Positions 34,701 to 46,700 of a DNA stretch of 64,000 nt are shown in pieces. The stretch is taken from assembly GCF_024763615.1 (NCBI RefSeq), contig NC_077224.1:67466712-67530711 (forward strand), given 5' to 3'. The stretch's first letter is position 1, and every line of letters starts with the position of its first letter. The stretch comes from Phlebotomus papatasi (taxonomy: Eukaryota > Arthropoda > Insecta > Diptera > Psychodidae). Below the pieces are notes generated by a model that was not told the origin of the DNA, did not search any database, and worked only from the letters and a program-made list of their open reading frames with translations. Made by a program: the position numbers and the translations under genes.

Positions 34701-37700
34701 CGACGACCAGTTGAATTCAAAATGTAAAATTTGAAAAAAGTTTCCCAAAAAGTCGTTTTCCGTCTTAAGCCTAGAGACAGATTAGTCAAAAACTGGTGGA
34801 AATGTTATCTGATCATTATTTGGATTATAATTACGTTAAGCTGGTTCTCGACTTAAGTCGTAAGCGTATCTAGGGCATAAGTCTGTCTAGGGCATTAAAG
34901 TTGCTTTCTCTTCTTGTAAGATTGCTTTAAATTTAAAGGTCGTATGATTTAAAAATTTTCACAGACCTAATTCGATGTTTCAATTTTGAAAGTTTTCTGA
35001 AAACTTTTTTACCGTTTTAATTCGGCAGTAATCCGGTTTACATCCAGTTAGTGCGAAAGGATAATTTGCGAAAGCTTCATCTTGTAAGTTCGAGCAGTCT
35101 GCAAAGCTGAGACTATGGAAATATTATATTATTTGCTAAACAGCGTAATTAAGAGCTTCAGCAAATTAAAAACTTGCTAAGTTCTATTTATTTTATGTTC
35201 AATTTTCAATTAAAAAAATAATTCAGATAATATCTCGAAAGAACTTTAAAGAAAGTGAAATGTTTCGTAATGAAAAATCACGAATATTTTATTCAACTAT
35301 TTCGTATAAGGTTTCTTAAAACCTTCATTTCCACTTAATTAAATGAGGCAATATGTATAAAAGCTTGATCTCAAAAATAAATAAACTTGTTTCGCAAACA
35401 TTCACTCTGCAAAACAAAAATAAACAACAATTGAAATATTCACTTTTATTTTATCAAATCTGCAATGATAAAATATTTCAATGGTTTTTTGTTGGGGCAA
35501 AAATAGCTATTTTCAGATTAAAAACAGACATTGAAGAAAAGTGCGCAAAATAAAGAATTTCTTGAAGAAAAAGATATCTTCTGAGGTAATATTATTTTTA
35601 GATTTAGCTCTTCTCAAGTATGAAATTTCTTTCAGTGCCAAAAAAAATCACAGCTTGTGAATTTAATCACAATATTTTGCCTGTCATTAATCAATAATTT
35701 CAATGGCTGCGAAGGGAAAAGCTTGTGGAATTGCGTGATAAGGAAGAAATGGTGATATAAACATAATTACTTAGTCAATCATAATACATTTATGGCGTAT
35801 TTTGATCAATCACGCAATTTAAAATCACCAAAATCTATTAGAATTTTCGTATAAATGATTATCAGAAAATGTTGTTATTGATTTATTTAGAAGACAACAG
35901 CAACTTTGACCTCTTATCACTTTCCAATTATCACTAAAAGTCAAATATTAACAGAATTATAGTTGGTCAAATGATCATTTTAGTGAGAAAGAAGGAACTT
36001 ATTTCAGATTTAATACCATCCAAAAAGCGAAAAAAAAGAAATATAAATCAAGAACTTACCTTCTTTTATCAATTCTGCGATCTCTATCGCGATGATCACG
36101 ATCCCTGTGATATCCTCCCGGAGGTCTTCCGTATTCATATCTCTTGTGATCATTAAATCTATTTCAAAATTAAACCAATTTTTAGAAGGTCGGATTTAAT
36201 AAATTTGTCAATTGCAAAAATCACCTTTCTCTGACATTCCAACGAGGTTCCAACGACGTATCTGGGTAAGGAAGTCGTGTATCTCGTGGATCACCCGGAT
36301 ACATAGGAACTCTCTGATTAACCGACGAAATGGGGGCGGCTCGTGGAAGGGACATCAATGGGGATAACTGACATCCTGAATTTCGCCGATTTCTTATTCG
36401 ATCATTTCCTGAGTTGTAGTCATCCCACTTTTTCCTATCATCCTTATCGCGGATTCTACAAGTAGAAACAATTGCCATGCTGAAAATCCCTTAGCTCAGG
36501 TATAAATTAAAAAAATCTCAGAAAGGTCGGTACTTAAAAATATTTTCTGTACACGGTAAAAACTTTTAGACACTGACCAAAATATTGGAACAAGTTTTCC
36601 TTGGAACAATTTTTTGGAATCAATTTGTACCTAGAGAAGATATTTGTTTGTTCCAAAAAGTTTTCTTCACAGTTTCGTTACAAAATACAGTTACAATTTT
36701 GTTAGAATTTTCTTTTGGAACCGTTTTGATACAGTGGAATGTCTACAAATTTGAGTTAATTTCGTTTTTTACAAATTTGTTCCTGAAATTTGGAATGAAA
36801 TTTGTTGCACTCGGCTGTTTTGTTCCCACTATCAGGAACAAATTGGTACATATTTTTTATAACAATATTATTCCTACATCTGTAACATATTTGTTCCAAA
36901 AATTTTCGGTGTCCGTGGACGAGGTAATTTTTGGAACGAAATTGTTACTCATATGGGGAACTCTTTTGTTCTCATTGTCGGGAACAAATTCGTGTAAAGG
37001 ATTTCGTCTTACAGTTAAGGCCTATACTTCAGTCAAGATGGATTTCGGTGGCGAAAGTTCATAAGGAACATCAAATAAGAATCAACTTAAGAGTGTTCTA
37101 TACAGACGCGTGCATGACGAAATCATATGCGAGTGCTGGCAGCAGAAGAGGAAGGGAATCTCGAATTAAAGAAGTGAAACCATGTAGCACGAAAATTGCC
37201 ATAGATTTGGCGACCTCCTCGCTTCGGTGACGGATGACTGAGTGTGAGAAGGAGGGATACGATTTTATACTAGACGATCTATTTTTTGGAACAAATTCGT
37301 TACTAATATTGGGTAACTTTTTGTTTCTCTTAGAAGGTACAAATTTATTCCAAAAATTTTCGTTTTTACGTTTTGGAACAAATTCGTTACTAATATTTAT
37401 TATCTTTTTGAGTCTCGTAAAATGAACAAGATTGTGCCAAAAATTTTGGTGTCTAATTTGCCACACAAACAAAAATTTACGAACAAATGACAAAATTTTA
37501 CGAACATTTTTTGTGTGTTTACGAACATTTACGAACAAATGTTTGTAAAAGTACAAAAAATGTTCGTCAAATGATCATTTTATGAACAATGTCTTTGAAA
37601 AAAGTACAAAATTTTACGAACTTGTTTGTGGGTTAAACGATTCACGAGCATTTCGTAAGTCCTCCATAGGATTTCACAAACAATTACGAACTTTTTACAA

Positions 37701-40700
37701 AATATTTTTTTCTGTGTACAGAAGAAGTCGTTGGTATAACTTCAGCAACATCTACGGAGAGCATCGGTCAAACAAGGTTCCCGTTCCCGATAGGGGACTA
37801 GAACTTTGAAGTTGTTAACTCCTTTGTCTACCTTGGGTCAACAATTACAGTCGATCACTAAACTTGATCATTCCATTTAATATTTATGTCAAAAGGATAA
37901 CTCTTCATAATAACTTTAACGTTGTAAATAATAGAAAATACTCCCTTTTCATGCGGTTTGTACAGCTCAACTTAATTTAAAAAATATATATATTTTAATG
38001 AACAATTTTTATAGCAAATTTATTGAAATAACAATTTTGAACAGAATGTCATTGTATTTTGGATAAAAATTATTTATCAGTTCATTAAAAGGTCATAGCC
38101 TATTAGAACTGTTTCAAACTTGTTAGGAATTCCAAGGCTTTTCTAACAAACTCAAACTTGTCCTAATCGGTTGGGAAATAAGCTCTCTGGTCTTTTTATG
38201 AAATAACCTTGAAAAATCGTCATTATGAGTTATTCAAGGTCACATTCGCTTGGGAACGAAATATCCATCTAGCAAAAATATCTCCAAAAATGAAATAAAT
38301 ACGCATAATGTATGATCAAAGGAACACTTCTTTGACAGAGAACTCCCAATTGACACTTTCGTCAAAATATTGAAATTTATTTAACGTAGTGTGCCAAATT
38401 TCGGCATAGTTACATGCAAACGCCAAAGTCTCAAGTTTGAAATGTAACATTTTTATTACAAATAGATTATTTTTTTGTTACTTTTTTATAAACTATTAAA
38501 ATGTTTTCTAAAACTTTGTTTTCTCTAAAATCATTCTTAAAACATTTTAAAATGAATAAAAATGTAGACGTAGCATCGGTGGCCTATTCCGGCCACCTTT
38601 ATTCTCATAATTCCTTGTCCTTCCTTTTTTCTTGCATTGTATAATCTCAATAGTATGCAAAAACTAAAACTTCATTGAAATTTGAAGAACAAAAAATGTG
38701 GCCGGAATTGCAAGCTGGTCGGAATTTGGCACACTTACCCTAACTGATAAAATGCAAGTAAGGATAGCGTTTTATTTTCGCTATTTTATGGGTTTTTTTT
38801 TCTATAAAGAGAAGTGTTCAAATTTCGTATCCTAATTGTTACTGGAACGATGTCAATAGCTCATGACATAAGTTCTTAAAATGTCAATGGATTTTCATTT
38901 CACAAGACATCTACAATAAAATTTCGTTTTGCAGCACTAAAATTTAGGATTTAAGCTTCTGAGATAGTAAAGGTAAAACTTCCGATTTATCAAAAAAAAA
39001 AAAATCAAGTGATTCTAAAAACCGTTTTACTTTTGACCTTGAAAGGTCAATCTTAAGCGGATAATAAAAAATATATAAATTTATGATGCGGTAATTTTTT
39101 GTACGGATAAAAAAGAAAATATTTTTGTTGTCTTTTTGAACTTTTGGATTGGAAGACAAAAATTTCTGTTAGGGTAAGTGTGCCAAGTTTCGACATAGTT
39201 GCATGCAAGCGTCAAAGTCTCAAGTTTGAAATGTAATATTTTAAATACAAATTGATTTTTTTTTATTCTTTTTTTTTGTAAGAGTGTTGCTTGGAAACTT
39301 GTAAAGAGTTCACCGTCTTTATTTACTCTAAAATCATTCTTAATACATTTTAAAAATGAATAAAAATATAGACATAGCTTTGGTGCCCTATTTCGGCCAC
39401 CTTCATTCTCATAGTTCCTTGCCCTTCGGGAATTCTTCCAATATCTTTTTCACGTCATCTCGTTTGTCGAAGCTACATTCTTTGTTATTCTTTTGCATTG
39501 TATAATCTCTAGAGTATGTAAAATCTAAAAATTCATGGAAATTCGAGGAACAGAAAAGGTGGCCGAAATTGCAAGCTGGCCGGAATTTGGCACACTTACG
39601 TCATCTATCTTTTAAATTTTTGTCAGACTTAAACGAAGTTTAACCGATTTTATCCGAAGCTGTAAAAAAAAATATAAATGCAAACAAAAGAATTACCTTG
39701 AATCCGTGTTCAGTCTTTTGTAGTTGATCGTTTCCTTTCCATCAGGTTCACATTCACCCTCCTCCAGGCGTCTCTTAACCCCATCCATCTCACTCCTATT
39801 CCCATCAACACTGTTACTCGTGTTGGCTTCCATCTTCTGGTCCATTCTCCCATCCTTCGTCCTATTGACTCCCGAGGATGTTCCACTGCTCTGTTGCTGT
39901 GGACCTTGCTGATGTCTCCTTTTACTATCCTTCCTCTCGCGTTTCCTCTCTGAACTCGATCCCTTTTTGACTTCAGAGTCATTGGTGTTCGTTGCATCAT
40001 TCTTTGTCCCTTTGCTGGGTGATGGTTTGGCATTTGCTTCCGTTCCATCGGTCGTTTTATCATCATTCTTCTTGAGGGCATGTTTGTACAATTTAAACAA
40101 TTTCTTTGCATCAAATTCCGTAAATTTTGACACAAAATACCACAAATTGCTACGCCATTCTTTAACTTTGTCCGGATCACGATAATGTGATAAACATTCA
40201 TCAATTTGTTTTCCAATACTGAGAAGACAGGCTCGTGTATGATTAACTTGTTCCTGAGTACTTAGACTCTGATCGGGATTATCGAGAGCCTTGAGGGCTT
40301 TCTTCACCGGACGCATCTTCTCTTTGCACTCATTGAACACCGATGGATCAAGATCACCCAGAACAACAAGAGCACGTGGCTCATTGTTGGCTGTAAAGTG
40401 CATTGGTCCATCAGAATTTTTCTTTTTACCCTTCTTCGATTCCTTCTGATGCTTCATTTTTGTCTTCTTCTCAACTGTAGCCTTAACACCATTCGAATTT
40501 TCTTCGACATTATTAACACTCGTATCCGTTTCGGAGATTCTCTTCTCCTTCTTCACATTCTTCTTATCGTCTCCCGATGAAATATCCTCATGCTCAACAA
40601 TCTCCTTAGACACAATCTTTGTCGCATCTCTAGCTTTTCTTGGTCTCTTTTGCTTCATAATACCCTTCTTCAATTCCACATTCTTCCTAATAATCTTCAG

Positions 40701-43700
40701 AAGATACTCAGAACGAGATTGCAAATGCTTCGCCTGTGGCTTTTTATTATCATTTGACAAAATCTTCTCAGATAATCCCAGTGATGGATCCATCTTCATG
40801 GCTTCCCACGATCCAATACCATACTGATATATTCCACAAAGAAGCTTCGAATCTTCCTCCACACGCCATTCAACATCAAAATTTGCCGGACGTGTCTTTA
40901 TATCCAGAACCCATTTGAGTCTCTCATCAGCACTACCTGGAATCATCTCATCCAGTGGCTGAAGTTCCTCTTCACAGGCCATCAAGGTGCGTGCATTGAA
41001 TGACACTCCACCAAATTTCACCGAGAAGCCAGCTCGTGCACCTCTCTTCTTTACGCCGTTCGTATCATTGTCATTCTCTTTGGAATGTTCATCCAGAAAT
41101 GTAACACATCTCTTACGCAACAACTCACCCATCTTTTTCAATTCCGCCAGAGGTTTCTCCTGCAAATTGCAAAATTAAACAAAATACTGAAGAGATCGTT
41201 GGATTGAAATCAATATTGAAAAATAAAAGATTTTTTTTAATACATCGTTGGTTGCGTCTACCTCTGTCGTATCTGAATTTAGTGCAAGCTACAATACAGA
41301 CGTCCCCTCTTGCGTGAAATGCTGACACAAAAGAAATGCAGATACGACAGAGGTAGCCGCAACCGTCGACATCTTCAGAATTTTTTTTCTTGCTTCATTT
41401 TATAAACTAATAAAATTTTTGTTTTGAAAAAAATTTGTAGAAAAGTAAATTTGGGGCGGGGCGTATATATTTCGCTTACGAATAATTTTAGACCACGCCC
41501 CTTAGAGAAACTATTGCCGAACAAGAATTACACTTCCGTATACGATCTATATGCAGAAGTCGCTTTGCAGTTTCTCGAGCAAAGCATTCCTTTTTACTTC
41601 ATTAGTCAATAAATAATAGGCCACGCCCCTAACAAAAGGCATTGTAAGAAGTAAATGGCGTGAATTTTTCATTCAAATATACTTTTAACCCCACCTTTAT
41701 TAAAATAGATACAGCTGCGGATCACCATTTTTTTAAACCTTAAATTTCAAGAGAAGGCATCTGTATTGGTTTTCCTGAAGAAACTTAGTCCAATATTTAG
41801 ACCACGCCCCTGCGAATTATACTTAGGGTAAATGTCCTAATGGGCACTCAATGGGTCAAGTGGTAGAGCACTCGCTCTATGATGCAAGTGTCCCGGGTTC
41901 GAATCCCCTTTAGGTCACCAGGAATTTTTCTGGCGTTAAAGGTGTTCGGATTGCATCCAGTGAGCTTCACTGCACTTATTTTACGGGCATGGAACTGACA
42001 ACCTCATCCCGTACAAGAAAAAATAATAATGCATGTCTAGAAATCCCCTTGTGAGAAGGCCTTGTTCCTTCATGGAATATTGCGCCAGCATTAATATTAT
42101 TATTATTAAATGTCCTAATTCAAAACCATTTCCATACGCTTTAACTTTGACTGAAGATTCAACACTTTAAGTTCATATTTTTTCTGAAGGGAATTACATA
42201 AATTTGCTCCTTGACTCTTCTAGAATGTTACTGTTTAGTGAAAATTCTTTAGATATAATTTGAAAACTTCTTAAATACAAGAAAAATACGCGAGTGTAAA
42301 ATGCTTCTATTGGAAACAAATTAATCCAAATGGAGACAAGGGAAAGTTTCTAATTGGAGACAAACAGTGTAAGTGAAACCGAGACGAAAGGCTTCCAAAA
42401 CCTTGTTGAGTTGCTCTTGAGTGCAGGATTTGTTCTTATTCCTTGTCTTTGCAGACACTTCAGAAAAACCCTTTTTGTTCACGAAATAGGTAATTATTTC
42501 ATTTGAAAACTTCACGTACCGTTAACAATAATGATTAGCACTTAATTTAACTAAAATTAGCCAGAAATATGACATAAATGTTAAATAAAACGGATAAACA
42601 ACAGTCACCTCATTGTGTTTTTTATTGGAAAACAAGGTCGATCGATAAAAAATTCGAGGGTGAAAAGGTACACTTTTAATTTTTCTGAGAAATTAACAAA
42701 TTAAAATTTGTGAATATGAATGGATTTTCGCTTTATTTAGAGCAAAATTAACTAAATAATGAAACTATGGTACAGAAAATATATAAATATAATAATTTAG
42801 TACTGTATTTTATCATGAAGAGTGACGTTTCCATTTGCAGTAGCGAAAAATTTCCATTTGGAGCAGGTTTTGAATTAGCTTAATTTACCCTAAATGGACA
42901 AAGAAAATACGATTGGTTTTAAAAAGTATTCTCGATATCTCCCTTACAAATTATTTATTTCCAAAAAACCATGTGGATTTTGTGTTTCAAGCCTTTAACT
43001 CTTTCGTCTCCTTTGGGACTCTGGGTACCCATGGAAAAAAAGAATTTTTTTAGACTATTTAGAATCGATAAAATTCCGATTCTTGTGGATGATTACAAAC
43101 TATAAGGATGTCCAAATCTAGGATATTTTTTGCAGGATCCCAATTAACTCCTGAGCTAAGATATTCTTGGTCAAAAATCGTGAATTTTCGATTTTCTGCT
43201 TCCTTGCAGATATCGTGACTTTTTTGATATTTCTAGACCCGAATAAGGAAAAACCTCTCGGAGCCAATAAGTATGATAACTAACAGTTACAGATTACATA
43301 AATTCGAAAAACAATTTTTTCATAAATTTTCAAAAAACTTGTTCAAACTTGATGGGAACTCTCGTCCGCATAAATCTAGAGGTCAAATGTAAGGTTATCC
43401 CGCCAATGCCCGCCATTTGCTTTTTGACACCAACCTTGTAAGAAAATTCAAGCGGGAGCGAAATTTTTGTCAATATGGCCGATAATTTTGACATTTGGCA
43501 GCGAGGGAGATTGCTTTCGAGGAATTTTTTCCTATTCTTCCAAATTTTGGTGAATTCTGATTGTACAGGAAGTGTTTTTTTGGCTCTTGAGAAAGCTTAA
43601 TGTGTCTGCACACAGAAAAATGAAAAATTCTTAAACAGAAACACCCAGGAATTTAATTTCAAATCCCATCGAATGAATGCCAATGCCCTAATTCTAAATC

Positions 43701-46700
43701 CTTGATCATTTAGTTTTAGTTGCAATTTGCAAATCTGTAGACATTTTTCATTTTCCAGCTAATGCTGAACTTAAGTTCCCGACATCTTAACTTGAAAGAG
43801 CTAAGGATTCTAGCCCATTTCTTCGGCTCAGAGCTTCTAAACTTAAACGCCTCGGGGATTTTCTAATATCCGGGTAGTAAATTTTGCTGGCCGCATATTA
43901 GATATTAGAATTTAACTGGAAGACAGTAAATTTTAACGGAGGATAGTAATTTCGATTGAAATTACTATCCAAGCCATTAAAATTTGCCATCCTGCTGTTA
44001 GAATGTCATTTTGGAATATCGTGTGTGCCGATGCAACGGTTCCCGATATGCTTTGAATACATTATAGGAGTTCGTGGCGCAGCTGGAAGATGCTCGGCTG
44101 TCATCACAAAGGTCGCGTGTTCAAATCTCGGCGCAGGCTTAAATGTTGGAAAAAGATTTTCACGCACCAAATGGCTTTGAAATACAGAGGATATCATCCA
44201 GGGAGGGCCCCAAGCCCTCAAACAATGGTCAAAAATTAATAAAAATCACACAGAAAAATGGAAAATTCTTAAATAGAAACACCCAGGAATTTAATTTCAA
44301 ATCCCATCCAATGAATGCCAATGCCCTAATTCTAAATCCTTTGATCATTTAGTTGCAATTTGCAAATCTGTAGACATTTTTCATTTTCCAGCTAATGCTG
44401 AACTTAAGTTCCCGATCTCTTAATTTGAAAGCGCTAGGGATTCTAGCTCATTTCTTTCGCTCAGAGCTTCTAAACTTAAACGCCTCGGGGATTCACGTCC
44501 AATTTAAGTTCCCAGGATCTTATATATTCTTAAATTTAGAGTCAAAATTTTTCTGTGTGTGCAATAACATCCTACCATTGCCGCTCTGAATATGGATAGG
44601 GAAGTGAGCGTGTATGACACGCTCACTTCCCTATCCATATTCAGAGCGGCAATGATCCTACTGAGAGAAATGTGTGTTAAAGTGTTATTCTGTGAAATAT
44701 TTTGAGGAATCTGTTGGCAAGCAGGAGCTGGGTGTCCTTTTTAGCACTTCCTGGACATCCCATAAGATACTAGTCAATAATTCTTCTTGTTTTAGTGATC
44801 AACATTGTAAAGGAGTCATTTGACATGCAAAAATAATTCACAAAATTGATATTATTGGCTTTTGGAAAATTGAAGTTTGTCCAAGTTTGTATCCTTTGCG
44901 TTCTTTAGGGGACTAGAGTTCCCATGAGTTTTCCAATTTCCCAGAGGCGGAGAAAATTCTTTCTCTACAAAAGTATCATATTTGACCACTAAGACTTACA
45001 ATAAAGTGAGTTTTACTGAAATTCGTTCGCTGGATATGTTGTGGTCCGGAAAGAGTTAAGAGGGGCGTGGTATCTTTTTAAGTAGGCGGTACCCTTCTAT
45101 CGTTCTTCTTCATTGAAGTAATAGAGGCTGTATGTTTTGAAGAAGTGCCACAAAATACTATTTTCAACTGTAAAATTCTAAATAGAAGTATGAAAAGGGG
45201 TGTGGCCAAAAATATTTATGGGCGGGGCTTACTTATAAATTCTAAATAATCTTACCTGGAGCTCTGCATCACAAGCAATTGCCTCTAGCCTCTTGAGTGG
45301 TGCTGGGAATTTCTTGTAACTCCTGATGAATCTCCTCAGTTCCTGATCTGTGAAATTGAGAATCTTCTCTTTACTCGGTGGTCTTCCACGTTTCTTCGTA
45401 GGCCGATCTTCTGCACTAGCTTCACTACCATCATCTGAATCATCAGTTTGACGCTTACGCTTCTTCTTTCCCCCATATGATCCAGTTCCTGTGTCATCTG
45501 CCTGATTGAGTTGATGCAGAGTCTTTCTCCTCGGTGGCAAATACAAATCTTCCATCTCTTTATTTTTTTCCTCCTCCTCAACGGCCTTTCGGAAATCTTC
45601 TGGAATTATATCATCCCAATCTTTTGTATCACCATCATGTTGATCATCAGCATTATCATCTACTGGACTTTGCTGTTTATCCTCCTCGAATGCTGCAAAA
45701 CTTGCTACTTTGAAGGCACTCAGGAGTTCATCCCCGGCCATTGTTGGTGCTTCATCCCTTGTTTCGGCTCTCCTGAGAATCTCATCGATGTCACACACCA
45801 AATCATCATCATTCTCCTGTTCATCTTTGAAGAGTTCTTCAGCGCCAAATTTGAGAATTGCCGAGAGATCTTCCTTGTTGAAGGGTGTTGTATTGCTATT
45901 ACTTGCTTTATCCAAAACTGTCCTACCCGTTGTATCCATTCGTTGTATTACCAAATGATCGAGAACCATCTTCTGTTTGGCCCTCTCGACAATTTCTTCC
46001 TCTACACTCCTCGCTGTTACCAATCGATAGATGTTCACTTGATTCTTCTGACCTATCCTGTGAGCTCTGGCCTGTGCTTGTAGGTCATTCTGTGGATTCC
46101 AGTCTGAATCGAATATAATCACTGTGTCTGCTGTAGCGAGGTTGATACCTAATCCTCCAGCTCGGGTTGACAGGAGGAAGGCAAAATCTGTCGATCCCTC
46201 AGCATTGAAGTGATCAAGGGCTTGTTTACGCAATTCCCCTTTGATACTCCCATCGAGACGTTGAAAGGGAAAATGTCTCTTTTGCAGATATTCCGCCAAA
46301 ATGTCCAACATTCTCACCATTTGTGAGAAAATCAGTACACGATGACCAGTTTGACGTAGTCGACACAGCAATTTATCCAGCAGTACCAGCTTCCCTGATC
46401 CCCGGAGAAGTTGCTGAGCTGCATCTTCTTGCGTCATCTGTGCCTCATACTCAAGTGGACGTATCAAAACTGCATGATTGCAGCACTTTTTCAATTCAAT
46501 GACAATATTGAGAAAGGTTGACTGTGATCCACGGACACCCTTTCGCAATGCATTGAAGTTCTTCGTTAGTATCCATTTGTAGTACTGCTTTTGAATTGAC
46601 GTCATCTCCACACGCAGTATCTGTTCCACCTTAGCCGGAAGACTCTTTTCCACATCCTTCTTGACACGTCTTAGAATATATGGTTCAAGTTGACTGTGCA

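Larger units (their letters stand above)
36566..37455. mobile_element. GGAACAAATT-rich inverted element carrying a GC-rich insert
   Basis: The ends are TTAGACACTGACCAAAATAT (left) and inverted TTAGACACCAAAATTTTTGG (right). Both flanks consist of repeated GGAACAAATT / AATTTGTTCC words. The centre (37060-37275) is quite different in composition, richer in G+C, and holds a promoter-like site and a short ORF. It may be a MITE that captured host DNA. Confidence 0.5.

Noticed and set aside
36585..37064. 159-codon frame with many Phe/Leu residues as a membrane protein
   Set aside because: It is produced by repeated GGAACAAATT/AATTTGTTCC words in a MITE.
39710..40216. 168-codon minus-strand frame
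   Set aside because: It is an alternative frame of the Chd1 exon at 41159-39697.
41850..41920. Genuine tRNA gene
   Set aside because: A and B boxes are good, but the anticodon-like loop has eight bases, the 5' and 3' acceptor strands do not pair, and an ATT-tailed body with target duplication follows, so it is a SINE head.
45511..46083. 190-codon + strand frame
   Set aside because: It is antisense to the Chd1 helicase exon, which has clear domain motifs.
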